From Clostridia bacterium (lineage in GTDB: Bacteria; Bacillota; TC1; UBA5767), in NCBI GenBank assembly GCA_016887505.1, contig CP069393.1:971001-1035000 (forward strand): a stretch of DNA of 64,000 bases, written 5' to 3'. The position numbers and the translations under genes were made by a program. Positions 25,296-34,010 of the stretch are shown here, one piece after another. Within the stretch, counting starts at the first letter, position 1. Every line of letters begins with the position of its first letter. Below the pieces are notes generated by a model. That model saw only the letters and a list, made by a program, of their open reading frames with translations. It had not been told where the DNA came from and searched no databases.

Positions 25296-26203
25296 TAATT
25301 CCGAAATGCCTCCCAGCAAACCAAATTCTTAAAAGTGAAAATATTTTCGTTATGAACCAAGAACGGGCAATGCAACAAGATATCCGGCCACTACAAATTT
25401 TAATCGTTAACCTAATGCCCTTAAAGGAAGTTGCGGAGGCACAATTGCTTCGTCTTTTAGGAAATACATTGTTGCAAGTAGAAATAACCTTGCTTCATAT
25501 GGCAACCCATAATTCAAAGAATACCAGCAAGCATCATCTAAAAGCCTTTTACCATACTTTGGAAGATGTTAAATCGCATCGCTATGATGCCATGATTATC
25601 ACAGGGGCCCCCGTTGAAACACTTCCCTTCGAAGAAGTAACCTATTGGAAAGAATTTCTAGATATCCTTGAATGGGCAAAGATAAATGTGTTTTCAACCA
25701 TGTATATATGTTGGGCTGCCCAGGCTGGCTTGTATGCAAATTATGGCATTGACAAAAAGCCTCTATCTGAAAAACTGTTTGGTATTTTCGAGCACCAGAT
25801 ACACATAATTAATGAACCTCTTTTCCGTGGGTTTGATGATTACTTCAAAGCGCCGCATTCACGTCATACCGAAGTGGATTCTAACGCTGTTAAAGCACAA
25901 GAGGACCTAGATATCCTCTCCACATCAAAGCAGGCAGGAATATACATCGTTTCAGATAAAGCAAGAAAACACTTTTATGTGACTGGGCATCCAGAATACG
26001 ACCGGAACACATTATCAAAAGAGTATTTTCGAGACCGAAAAAAAGGTCTGGATATTGATGTGCCCACTTCCTATTTCATAAATGATGATCCCAAGAGCCC
26101 TATCAACATGACTTGGAAGGGCCATGCGCATTTATTGTTTTCCAATTGGCTAAACTACTATGTTTATCAAATGACAGATTATGATTTTATCGAAAAAAAA
26201 TAA
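25283..26203 (+). CDS. metA: Homoserine O-acyltransferase (MetA type)
   Basis: 306 residues, full length. Activates homoserine for methionine synthesis. Active-site Cys in MYICWAAQAGLYANYGI, and His/Glu in FYVTGHPEYDRNTL. MetA enzymes use succinyl-CoA or acetyl-CoA depending on one active-site residue; in many Firmicutes it is acetyl-CoA, which fits the O-acetylhomoserine enzyme in front. ATG at 25283 follows AAGGAGGAGCG inside the end of metY. A UUCG-capped terminator follows directly. Confidence 0.95.
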   Translation: MSPVVIPKCLPANQILKSENIFVMNQERAMQQDIRPLQILIVNLMPLKEVAEAQLLRLLGNTLLQVEITLLHMATHNSKNTSKHHLKAFYHTLEDVKSHRYDAMIITGAPVETLPFEEVTYWKEFLDILEWAKINVFSTMYICWAAQAGLYANYGIDKKPLSEKLFGIFEHQIHIINEPLFRGFDDYFKAPHSRHTEVDSNAVKAQEDLDILSTSKQAGIYIVSDKARKHFYVTGHPEYDRNTLSKEYFRDRKKGLDIDVPTSYFINDDPKSPINMTWKGHAHLLFSNWLNYYVYQMTDYDFIEKK

Positions 26204-26232
26204 AAGTGGAGGCTTCGGCCCCCACTTTCTTA
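26203..26232. terminator. Bidirectional terminator, metA and SH3-like gene
   Basis: AAAGTGG(A)GGC-TTCG-GCC(C)CCACTTT. T-rich tails follow on both strands (CTTATTTTC on plus, TATTTTTTTT on minus), so it can serve metA and the convergent gene at 26251. Confidence 0.88.
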
Positions 26233-26250
26233 TTTTCTCTCATTTAAATA

Positions 26251-26988
26251 CTACTGTTCAGCTTGATAGGTGATATCGGACTTAGGATACACAATATTCT
26301 TCATATCCGTTCGAAATGTTTGGCCTCCAAATGATCCAACCAACATCATTTCTTCCTCTTCACCAATCTTAAATACCTTCATGTCCTCAGTAAGAACCGT
26401 TTCTTTTTCTCCCTCCGCTGAAGACTCAAATACTACACTACCGGCAGGAATGGTTAATGGGTTAATCACTTGGATTTCTAAATCTGGTGTAAAGTAAGTC
26501 GTATCTTCTTTATTGATATACCCTCTAGTATTCTCCGGTTCAGCGTAGTTAACAATTTCCACATAAAGATAATCTAAGTTGTCTACCTTGTTTCGGGTTT
26601 GTTCAATAACGCGCACTAAGGTACCAGCTTTTATTGTTCCCATACTAGCTTGATCGGCACCAGGTAAAAACCAAAATGTTGTATCGCGTACAACAAAGCG
26701 ACGTCCAGCGTCAGGATCCATATGAGTCAATGTCATCATTTCTGGTTTCAAGGCTTCTGTCAGCTCATCCTCCAGAGCACTTTTTTCCTGTTTTAATTCA
26801 GCTACATTTTTTTCCTCTGTCACCAGTTTTGCCAATATCTCTTCATGTTCTGTCTCAAGAGCGAGTATGTCTTGCTGAAGCAATCCAATTTGTTCTTGTT
26901 CATCTTGGAAGGCAATCCACAAATCAGAATAAAGCCATGCACCAATAACCACGATGACTGAAAACAGGATAAATACGATTTTTTTCAT
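26251..26988 (-). CDS. Membrane-anchored coiled-coil protein, unknown function
   Basis: 245 residues. Residues 1-25 form an N-terminal membrane anchor or uncleaved signal (KKIVFILFSVIVVIGAWLY). Residues 28-80 are a coiled coil rich in E, L, K and Q. The rest is beta-rich, with MGTIKAGTLVRVIEQTRN and YLYVEIVNYAEPENTRGYI resembling a bacterial SH3-like fold; a second similar unit may follow. It was not recognised as a named family. It lies 15 bases after deoD, ending at a shared terminator. An envelope or cell-wall role is a guess from the topology. Confidence 0.7.
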   Translation of the reverse strand: MKKIVFILFSVIVVIGAWLYSDLWIAFQDEQEQIGLLQQDILALETEHEEILAKLVTEEKNVAELKQEKSALEDELTEALKPEMMTLTHMDPDAGRRFVVRDTTFWFLPGADQASMGTIKAGTLVRVIEQTRNKVDNLDYLYVEIVNYAEPENTRGYINKEDTTYFTPDLEIQVINPLTIPAGSVVFESSAEGEKETVLTEDMKVFKIGEEEEMMLVGSFGGQTFRTDMKNIVYPKSDITYQAEQ

Positions 26989-27003
26989 TTCTACCTCCTA
27001 TTT

Positions 27004-27738
27004 CTACAGCCTGAATGCCGTTTCCAACCCTAAAGTTATCATATTTGTAAATGCAGTTTCCCTCTGTTTTGCTGTCGTCGCTTCGCCCTTGGCTATGGAA
27101 TCAGAGACCGTCAAAATACAAGCTGCGTTCTTACCCAAGAGATTGCTATTAGCAAACAAGGCAAAAGCTTCCATTTCCACAGCCTTAATGTTCATTTCTC
27201 TCATTTTAGCATTCAGCTTTTCTCCATCTTCCACGTAAAAAACGTCTGAAGAATTAATGTTAATTTCCTTAACTTCAATGTTTTCATCCGAAGCAGCTTG
27301 AGCAATTACCCCATTAATTTTTTGGGAAGGAAATATTAGCTGGTCTTCGTAACCGCTTTGCACCTTGGCATAGGTGGAATCACTGTAAGCTGCACGTACT
27401 ATAACAGTTTCAAAAATATCAAGATCCTCAGCATAGGCACCGCAGGAACCGATTCTAATAATATTTTCTACGCCATAAAATTCGAATAGTTCATAGGAAT
27501 AGATGCCGATCGATGGCATCCCCATTCCAGAACCCATGACCGAAACTCTCTTTCCTTTATAGTTTCCAGTAAAACCGAGCATATTGCGCACTTGATTAAA
27601 CTGCACGACGTCCTCGAGATAATTTTCCGCGATATATTTGGCCCGCAAAGGATCTCCCGGCATTAGTACAGTCTTGGCTATGTCCCCCATTGCAGCTTCA
27701 ATATGAGGAGTTGGGATATTTCTAATTTCTTTGCTCAT
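27004..27738 (-). CDS. deoD: Purine-nucleoside phosphorylase, DeoD type
   Basis: 244-residue hexameric-type phosphorylase that releases the base from purine (deoxy)nucleosides. VLMPGDPLRAKYIAE, GSGMGMPSIGIYSYEL (phosphate loop), IIRIGSCGAY, AVEMEAFALF and VSDSIAKGE with the catalytic Asp are visible. ATG 27736-27738 has AAGGAG six bases upstream. It lies downstream of a nucleoside importer operon but with its own terminator-separated unit; a TATAAT at about 27770 may be its -10. The gap 27739-28017 otherwise holds only the importer terminator. Confidence 0.95.
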   Translation of the reverse strand: MSKEIRNIPTPHIEAAMGDIAKTVLMPGDPLRAKYIAENYLEDVVQFNQVRNMLGFTGNYKGKRVSVMGSGMGMPSIGIYSYELFEFYGVENIIRIGSCGAYAEDLDIFETVIVRAAYSDSTYAKVQSGYEDQLIFPSQKINGVIAQAASDENIEVKEININSSDVFYVEDGEKLNAKMREMNIKAVEMEAFALFANSNLLGKNAACILTVSDSIAKGEATTAKQRETAFTNMITLGLETAFRL

Positions 27739-27956
27739 AGGCATCTCCTTCATCATTCAATCTATCTTTATTATACCTTATTCTATTCATTAATCTTAAA
27801 TACCTGCTAAAAAATATACTACTCCTAATCTTCTTTTCTTATCACAAACAATTATTCGTACAATTGTAGTTAATCTAAGAAGAATATCCGCATTGATTTG
27901 GATAGAATATTTCTATGCTTCTATGTAGCTACTTCTTTTGTTTCGTAACCTAACTA

Positions 27957-27986
27957 CAAAAAGATAGGCGACTTAGTCGCCTATCT
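27957..27986 (-). terminator. Terminator of the nucleoside ABC operon
   Basis: AGATAGGCGACT/AGTCGCCTATCT, 12-bp stem with a 1-base centre (27962-27986), followed on the minus strand by TTTTTG. It lies 32 bases after the last permease gene. Confidence 0.85.
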
Positions 27987-28017
27987 CAAACCGTTAACTT
28001 AAGCTGCTAATCCTGTA

Positions 28018-28950
28018 TCACCGTTCTTCACGATCATACGGTTTACCCAATGATTCCGGCTCACCTTCGCTGTTTTTACCGCTACTGATCGTAACAATAA
28101 TTAACACAGCAATCGTTAAAAGATATGGCATAGCATTTAAAAAGAATGGAGATATGGTAACACCGACTGCTTGCAATCTGTACCCCAATGCTTCTACGCC
28201 TCCAAAGAGATATGCGCCTAGAATCGCTCTAGATGGGTTCCAAACAGCAAAAATTACCAAGGCAATGGCTATCCAGCCACGGCCCCCAGACATGTTCTCA
28301 ACCCAACTAGGAGCCGATGCCAAGGATAAGTAAGCCCCACCTAAACCAGCTAGCATTCCACCGAAGATTGTATAGGCATAACGAAGTCTAAACACATTTA
28401 CGCCCAGTGAGTCAGCAGCGCCTGGATTTTCACCGGTCGCGCGTAGGTTGAGACCAAAATTGGTTCTATATACAAAAAACCACAGTAAAAACACCAGCAA
28501 GTATGAAAAATAAACCAAGATGTTGTGGTCGAAAAAGATGGTACCAATTATTGGGATCTTTGACAACAATGGGATGGGAATTTTAACAAAGGTAACTGGA
28601 GCTGGCATACCAACGTATGGTTTGCCTAGGTAACCAGAAAGCCCAGTTCCAAATATAGTCAATGCCAATCCACTTACAACTTGATTGGCCTTAAGATTAA
28701 TCGTAATGAAACTGTGCAACAAGGCCAACAGGCCACCACCCACAGCAGCAGCAATAACCGCTGCAAATAAATTCAAGGTGGTAAAGGCTACGATAAATCC
28801 GGTTACTGCACCTACTAGCATCATGCCTTCTAAGCCCAAATTCTGCACGCCTGATTTTTCTGCAATAATCTCCCCCAGCGCTACGAAAAGTATGGGTGTA
28901 CCCGTGGAAATTGCTGCTGCCAATATGGCAATTACTAAACTTAAATTCAT
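28018..28950 (-). CDS. Nucleoside ABC transporter permease (BmpA-system, NupQ/YufQ-like)
   Basis: 310-residue inner-membrane permease, about nine helices, of the branched-chain amino-acid-type permease group used by BmpA nucleoside importers. IAEKSGVQNLGLEGMMLVGAVTGF, ATGENPGAADSLGVNVFRLRY (coupling EAA-like loop) and GGRGWIAIALVIFAVWNPSRAI match the family. It is the last gene of bmpA-ATPase-permease-permease and begins 11 bases after the other permease. Confidence 0.9.
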   Translation of the reverse strand: MNLSLVIAILAAAISTGTPILFVALGEIIAEKSGVQNLGLEGMMLVGAVTGFIVAFTTLNLFAAVIAAAVGGGLLALLHSFITINLKANQVVSGLALTIFGTGLSGYLGKPYVGMPAPVTFVKIPIPLLSKIPIIGTIFFDHNILVYFSYLLVFLLWFFVYRTNFGLNLRATGENPGAADSLGVNVFRLRYAYTIFGGMLAGLGGAYLSLASAPSWVENMSGGRGWIAIALVIFAVWNPSRAILGAYLFGGVEALGYRLQAVGVTISPFFLNAMPYLLTIAVLIIVTISSGKNSEGEPESLGKPYDREER

Positions 28951-28961
28951 AATTTCCTCCC

Positions 28962-30038
28962 CTACTTAATAATCTTTATGCGGTAGCGAGCTAATATATC
29001 CCCACCTAACACGAAGAACAAGATTGCACCTTGTAACATAGTAGCAGTAGCTGCTGGTATGCCAAACATCTGAATTGAAAATCCACCGTTAATCAGACCA
29101 CCGAATAACATGGAAACGAGTACAATCACGAATGGATTTAGTCTAGATAGCCAAGCCACAATAATGGCCGAGTAGCCCAAACCAATAGATAAGTGTGGAT
29201 CCAATTTGTGAACTACACCAGAAACTTCCATCATGCCGCCCAAACCTGCTAAAGCTCCAGATAAGAGCATCACAAGGATAATATTCTTTCTTATGTTCAT
29301 TCCAGCATAACGAGCTACGTTACGGCTTTCACCAATAATTTTCACTTCATAGCCCCACCGTGTACGATTCAATATAAAGAACAGCGCTACAGCAATTAAT
29401 AAAGCAATTACCAACCCCAAGTGGACACGAGTAGTTCCATAGGTTGGTAGCCAAGCGTTGGCTGAAAATGTCTCTGTCTGTGGAAATCCAAATCCGCCTT
29501 TATCTTTCCATGGTCCATAAACAAAATAATCCAACACATTGATTGCAACATAATTCAACAGTAACGATGTTATTACCTCATTCACATTCCACTGAGATTT
29601 GGCGAACCCGGGAATAAGAGCCCAAAAGCCACCAGCTGCCATAGCAGCCAACATCATTGCAATAATTAGAAGAACGCGTGGCAAATCTGGAAAAGCTAGT
29701 GCTATACCAGTTGCTGCCAAGGCGCCTAGGAGAAGTTGTCCTTCAGCACCGATATTCCAGATTACCATTTTAAAAGCCATTGCCACGCCGAAGCTACAAA
29801 GCATGAGTGGAATCGCTTTCACTAGTGTTTCTGAAAATCCGTATGCGCTACCAAAAGCACTTTTAAACATGACAGAATAAACTTCTATTGGACTTTGTCC
29901 TGTTAGTTTTAAGAATATCCCACTAAATACTAGTGCCAAAAACATGGAGAATATTGGGACGACAATATTTATCCAAACCGGAATCTGAAGTCGCTTTTCC
30001 ATTACGATTTTAGATTTGGCTTCATTCTTGTCTGACAT
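28962..30038 (-). CDS. Nucleoside ABC transporter permease (NupP/YufP-like)
   Basis: 358-residue permease, partner of the one at 28018. Basic start, then about ten helices. FNIGAEGQL-type motif appears as VIWNIGAEGQLLLGALAATG; WNVNEVITSLLLNYVAI and GESRNVARYAGMNIRKNIIL form the loops characteristic of the family. Start ATG is directly after the ATPase stop. Confidence 0.9.
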   Translation of the reverse strand: MSDKNEAKSKIVMEKRLQIPVWINIVVPIFSMFLALVFSGIFLKLTGQSPIEVYSVMFKSAFGSAYGFSETLVKAIPLMLCSFGVAMAFKMVIWNIGAEGQLLLGALAATGIALAFPDLPRVLLIIAMMLAAMAAGGFWALIPGFAKSQWNVNEVITSLLLNYVAINVLDYFVYGPWKDKGGFGFPQTETFSANAWLPTYGTTRVHLGLVIALLIAVALFFILNRTRWGYEVKIIGESRNVARYAGMNIRKNIILVMLLSGALAGLGGMMEVSGVVHKLDPHLSIGLGYSAIIVAWLSRLNPFVIVLVSMLFGGLINGGFSIQMFGIPAATATMLQGAILFFVLGGDILARYRIKIIK

Positions 30039-31553
30039 TTACGCATCCCCCTTTTTCTGAGCTCCGGCCATCATCATACCTATTTCGCCGATTTCTGCTT
30101 CTTCGATAGGAAGTTCTCCCATCAATTGCCCCTCGTACATGACAGCTATGCGGTCTGCCATTTTATAAATTTCATCAAGATCTTCAGAAATCAATAAGAC
30201 TGCAGCCCCAGAATTTTTTTGTTTAATGAGCACATCATGAACAAAGTCAGTAGCCCCAATGTCTAAGCCTCGGATTGGATAAACGGCAACGACCAATTTA
30301 GGTTCAATACTCGTCTCACGTGCCAAAAGAAGTTTCTGTAAATTACCACCTGACATTAATTTTACCGGGCAATCAATGTTGGGGATTTTAACATCAAAAT
30401 CATCCACCAAGCACTGCGCTTTTTCCCGTAACGCCTTTTTGTTCAGCAAAACAGATCCATATTTGTTAGAGCGGTATTCTTTAAGCAAAGCATTATCGAT
30501 AACAGTCAGATTGGCTGCCAATCCCATACCATGTCGGTCTTCAGGAATAAAGGCCACACCTTTATCGATGATTTCCTGAATAGATTTTTTGGAAAGATCT
30601 TCGCCATCCAGTTCAATAGAACCTTCCGTAATTGGCCTGAGACCTGTGATGACTTCAGATAGTTCACGTTGCCCGTTACCAGCTACCCCGGCAATCCCTA
30701 CGATTTCGCCACTACAAACATGGAGGGAAAAATCTTGAAGAGCGGGCAAACCTTTATCATTCGTTGCTGATACATTTTTGATGTATAAGGATTTTAGACC
30801 ACAAGTATTGGTGGTGTTCTTACGACCCGTCGTCAATTCCTTACCTACCATTAGTTTGCCTAATTCTGCCGCACTAGTTTCTTTCTTCATCAAGGTGTTG
30901 ATACTAATCCCATTCCGTAATACAGTAATACGGTCTGCAAAGTCCATAACTTCGTGCATCTTGTGTGTTATGAATACAATGGCCTTTCCATCATCAGCCA
31001 TTCCTCGTAATATTCCGAATAAGTCATTAACTTCTTGCGGGGTCAATACTGCAGTAGGTTCATCTAAAATAAGTATATCCGCCCCTTTATAAAGCATTTT
31101 TATTATTTCCACACGCTGTTGTTCTCCAACAGATAGTTGCCAAATTCTCGAAGTAGGATTAACCTCAAGCTTAAATTTCTCTGAAATGGCCTTAATCTTT
31201 TTCTCAGTCTTATCCATCTTCAGAATAGCAGACTTCTTTTGTCCTAGCATCACATTTTCAGTTACTGTAAAGGGCTTGACCAGGCGAAAGTTCTGGTGGA
31301 CCATGCCAATACCAGCTTCTATCGCTTCTTTAGGTGACTTGAAATCTCTAATCTCGCCATTGATATAGACATCCCCTTTATCTTGTTGGTATAAGCCAGT
31401 CAGGATATTCATTAAGGTACTCTTCCCTGCTCCATTTTCTCCAAGCAAAGCATGAATTTCTCCTCGATAAATCTCCAGATTGACTTGGTCATTGGCGACT
31501 ACCCCTGGAAATGTTTTACGGATATCCACCATTTTAACAGCCAATTGCGACAT
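30039..31553 (-). CDS. Nucleoside ABC transporter, duplicated ATP-binding protein (NupO/YufO-like)
   Basis: 504 residues with two ABC domains. First: Walker A GENGAGKSTL, signature LSVGEQQRVEI, Walker B DILILDEPTAVL. Second: GIAGVAGNGQREL (degenerate Walker A), MSGGNLQKLLLARE, VVAVYPIRGLD (degenerate Walker B, as usual in this family). It energises uptake by the two permeases. It begins just after a strong hairpin terminator that separates it from bmpA, so it is likely expressed less than the binding protein. Confidence 0.93.
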   Translation of the reverse strand: MSQLAVKMVDIRKTFPGVVANDQVNLEIYRGEIHALLGENGAGKSTLMNILTGLYQQDKGDVYINGEIRDFKSPKEAIEAGIGMVHQNFRLVKPFTVTENVMLGQKKSAILKMDKTEKKIKAISEKFKLEVNPTSRIWQLSVGEQQRVEIIKMLYKGADILILDEPTAVLTPQEVNDLFGILRGMADDGKAIVFITHKMHEVMDFADRITVLRNGISINTLMKKETSAAELGKLMVGKELTTGRKNTTNTCGLKSLYIKNVSATNDKGLPALQDFSLHVCSGEIVGIAGVAGNGQRELSEVITGLRPITEGSIELDGEDLSKKSIQEIIDKGVAFIPEDRHGMGLAANLTVIDNALLKEYRSNKYGSVLLNKKALREKAQCLVDDFDVKIPNIDCPVKLMSGGNLQKLLLARETSIEPKLVVAVYPIRGLDIGATDFVHDVLIKQKNSGAAVLLISEDLDEIYKMADRIAVMYEGQLMGELPIEEAEIGEIGMMMAGAQKKGDA

Positions 31554-31565
31554 AACACCCCTCCT

Positions 31566-31601
31566 TTTAAAAATAGAGGCTGGCTAAAGCCAGCCTCTAT
31601 T
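31566..31601 (-). terminator. Intercistronic terminator, bmpA to ATPase gene
   Basis: Perfect 13-bp stem AATAGAGGCTGGC/GCCAGCCTCTATT with a 4-base loop, followed on the minus strand by TTTAAAA. It sits 12 bases after the bmpA stop and directly before the ATPase ribosome binding site. Confidence 0.8.
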
Positions 31602-31613
31602 GATTACCATGAC

Positions 31614-32750
31614 CTACTCAGGAATTACTCCATTTACGCCTTCAACAAACCATGTCATGGATAATAGTTCTCCATCATCCAAGATTACACCATCAGCAAC
31701 CATTTCATTGCCATCTTGGTCATTCAAAGGTCCTTCAAAAACATGGAAAGTTCCATCAATTATTGCTGCTTTTTGCGCTTCAACTTCTGCAACTACATCT
31801 TCAGGAACAATAGCATTCATCGGAGCAATATCAACGATACCATCCTCTAAACCGCCCCAATACTGACCTTCTACAAAAGTACCATCTACTGCAGCTTTAA
31901 CTGCGGATACATAGTAAGGGCCCCAGTTCCATACAGCTGAGGTCAGATTTGCATTCGGTGCAAATGAGCTCATATCTGTGTTATAACCGACGGAATAAAC
32001 GCCTGCTTCTTCCGCTGCCTGCTGTGGTCCAGGAGTATCTTGGTGTTGTGCAATTACATCAACCCCAGAGTCCAAGAGACCTTGTGCTGCATCTTTTTCT
32101 TTTGCAGGATCGTACCATGTATTCGTCCAAACTACGTTAACCATAGCATCCGGGTTAGCATCGCGCACACCAATCGTAAAGGCATTGATTCCACGAATAA
32201 CTTCAGGAATTGGATGAGCAGCTACATATCCGATTTCATTTACTTCTGTCATTCTACCAGCTACCAAACCAGTCAGATATCTACTTTCGTATATTCTACC
32301 AAAGTAAGTACTCATGTTAGCAGCTGTTTTATAGCCTGAGCAATGGTAAAAAGTTACGTCAGGATATTTGTTGGCCACGTTTAGCGCAAAATCCATATAG
32401 CCGAAGCTTGTTGCGAATATTACACTACATCCCTGTTCAACTAGCTCAGTCATAACCCGTTCAGAATCAGAAGACTCAGCAACAGACTCAACATACACTA
32501 CTTCAACATTCGGCATTTCTTCTTCAAGGTATTTTCTTCCTTGATCATGCGCATAGGTCCAACCAGCGTCTCCTGGAGGGCCAATGTAAATCATACCAAC
32601 TTTAATTGGTTCCATACCAGGTTCTTCAACTGCTGGCTCTTCACCAGGTTCTTCAACCGCTGGCTCTTCCTCTGCATTACTACAACCGAACATGGCAAAT
32701 GCCATAGACAGCACTACTAAAACTACGAGATACTTCCTAAATTTTTTCAT
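31614..32750 (-). CDS. BmpA family nucleoside-binding lipoprotein
   Basis: 378-residue substrate-binding lipoprotein of an ABC importer. Residues 1-23 are a lipoprotein signal ending MFGC, with Cys as the lipid site. An acidic spacer holds a tandem repeat (EEPAVEEPG twice, residues 28-45). The binding fold follows, with GPPGDAGWTYAHDQGRKYLEE, EQGCSVIFATSFGYMD, AHPIPEVIRGINAFTIGVRDANP and DVIAQHQDTPGPQQAAEEAG, typical of BMP family proteins that bind purine or pyrimidine nucleosides. GGGAGGAAG precedes the ATG. A leader of about 300 bases lies upstream. Confidence 0.93.
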   Translation of the reverse strand: MKKFRKYLVVLVVLSMAFAMFGCSNAEEEPAVEEPGEEPAVEEPGMEPIKVGMIYIGPPGDAGWTYAHDQGRKYLEEEMPNVEVVYVESVAESSDSERVMTELVEQGCSVIFATSFGYMDFALNVANKYPDVTFYHCSGYKTAANMSTYFGRIYESRYLTGLVAGRMTEVNEIGYVAAHPIPEVIRGINAFTIGVRDANPDAMVNVVWTNTWYDPAKEKDAAQGLLDSGVDVIAQHQDTPGPQQAAEEAGVYSVGYNTDMSSFAPNANLTSAVWNWGPYYVSAVKAAVDGTFVEGQYWGGLEDGIVDIAPMNAIVPEDVVAEVEAQKAAIIDGTFHVFEGPLNDQDGNEMVADGVILDDGELLSMTWFVEGVNGVIPE

Positions 32751-33054
32751 GTCTTCCTCCCATTTTGTTAATACAAAATATGCAACATAGCGTTCTGACT
32801 AATTGACCCTCACAACTTGTCAGACATCTACACTATATAGATATTCGCTAGTTATGCGATTTTTCCTTCAAGCAAACGCAATTTTAACCTGATTTGTTTT
32901 CCTTGTCTAGAGGAACTACTATTCTTAAGGGTATCTGGTAAAACTGACTCCCTTAACAATCTAGTCCATACACAAATACATCACCAGTAGCTAATACAAC
33001 TTTGTCCATGGATAAGCACATCCACTATTTTACCAAGGATTAGAAAAAAGAAAC
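32751..33054 (-). promoter_or_regulatory. Long structured leader of the nucleoside importer operon
   Basis: No gene in this stretch. From a start near 33048 the leader would be about 300 bases. It can form nested pairing CTAGA...TCTAG around TTAAGGG...CCCTTAA (about 32903-32968), a hairpin ATCTA...TAGAT near 32830-32846, and TCTGAC...GTCAGA at 32795-32825 close to the gene. I did not find the conserved purine-riboswitch core. It may be a regulatory RNA of another type. Confidence 0.4.
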
Positions 33055-33082
33055 AGTATAATTGGGTTCATTGTTTATTCAA
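33055..33082 (-). promoter_or_regulatory. Probable bmpA operon promoter
   Basis: Minus strand -35 TTGAAT (33077-33082), 16-base spacer, -10 TATACT (33055-33060). The rest of the gap up to 33357 is AT rich with no gene seen; an 8-codon ORF behind GGAGG near 33165 is too short to support. Confidence 0.55.
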
Positions 33083-33357
33083 GACCATAACTACTTTCGT
33101 TTCCCTCTTCCGGTATGGTTTGTTCATTACTTCAGGCTAAAACGCAATCCTCCCCCCTTTCATCATCACCTCCAATATATCTTACTGTTCTTTCAAAACT
33201 CTTTAAACATAATGTAGATACTTGGGGTCATTTTTAAATTGTTATCACTTTTAGCTTTCAATTGCTAGATATTTCTATATTTAACGTTTTTTTGATATTA
33301 TATTTATTATAAAGCTAAATGTAACACATTGCACTGATTTGCGAAAGGAGATTTTTA

Positions 33358-33762
33358 ATGTCAAAACTAACTTTAATCGAAGGAATAGGCCCGAAGTATG
33401 AGGAAACGTTGAAATCTATCGGCGTCACTTCAACTGCGAAATTGTTAGAATCTGGAAAAACCCCATCAGGTCGCAAAAAGCTTGCTGAAGAAAGCGGAAT
33501 CTCCCATAAACTGATTCTAACATGGGTCAACCACGCTGATTTGATGCGCATTAACGGGATCGGCGGAGAATATGCTGAACTTTTAGAAGCTTCCGGTGTG
33601 GATACAGTTCCTGAACTAGCGCATAGAAATCCGGGCAATCTCGCCACGAAAATGCAAGAGGTCAATGATGAAAAATCATTAGTTCGAAGAATCCCAACTG
33701 AAGAAATGATTTCTGATTGGATCGAAGAATCCAAAACCTTGCCAAGAGTGTTGGAATACTAA
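33358..33762 (+). CDS. DUF4332 helix-hairpin-helix protein
   Basis: 134 residues with two HhH-type units: LTLIEGIGPKYEETLKSIGVTSTAKLLESG and MRINGIGGEYAELLEASGVDTVPELAHRNP. This tandem layout is that of DUF4332. HhH motifs bind DNA non-specifically, so a DNA-associated role is possible but the family is uncharacterised. AAAGGAG lies 8 bases before the ATG. It is a single-gene unit with its own terminator, facing away from the bmpA operon. Confidence 0.82.
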   Translation: MSKLTLIEGIGPKYEETLKSIGVTSTAKLLESGKTPSGRKKLAEESGISHKLILTWVNHADLMRINGIGGEYAELLEASGVDTVPELAHRNPGNLATKMQEVNDEKSLVRRIPTEEMISDWIEESKTLPRVLEY

Positions 33763-33800
33763 TAATCCAATTAAGAAAATGGAACCTTTTGATAGAATCA

Positions 33801-33836
33801 GCCCATGGAACACAACCAATTCCATGGGCTTTTATT
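33801..33836 (+). terminator. Terminator after the DUF4332 gene
   Basis: GCCCATGGAA/TTCCATGGGC, 10-bp stem with a 9-base loop, followed by TTTTATTT. Confidence 0.88.
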
Positions 33837-33973
33837 TATGCAAATATTAATTTACTAACTGCAGATTCCATACTTCTGTCGATGAACACCCTTTACCCCT
33901 CCATCTTTATAAAATCATCTTTTACCTACATCCTCTCTATGGAAGCTCAAAAATATGATAACGCAAGATGGCA

Positions 33974-33982
33974 TGTTATAAT
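33974..33982 (+). promoter_or_regulatory. Possible extended -10 promoter of korAB
   Basis: TGTTATAAT, an extended -10 (TGn before TATAAT), about 30 bases before the korA start. No good -35 was seen. The rest of 33837-33973 shows nothing clear. Confidence 0.45.
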
Positions 33983-34010
33983 TATCGTAGAATAGGTTAG
34001 GAGGTATATT

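Noticed and set aside
27739..28017. Riboswitch before deoD
   Set aside because: The region is AT rich with a terminator for the importer operon and a TATAAT, but no conserved aptamer or long pairing.
32624..32675. Short direct DNA repeat as a mobile or CRISPR-like element
   Set aside because: It only encodes the EEPAVEEPG spacer repeat of the BmpA lipoprotein.
33125..33170. Eight-codon ORF behind GGAGG upstream of the bmpA operon
   Set aside because: Too short and lies upstream of the best promoter, so there is no support for a leader peptide.
33315..33734. Reverse-strand frame opposite the DUF4332 gene
   Set aside because: It is a shadow of the plus-strand gene, Ser and Leu rich, without a ribosome binding site; the plus frame has clear HhH motifs.
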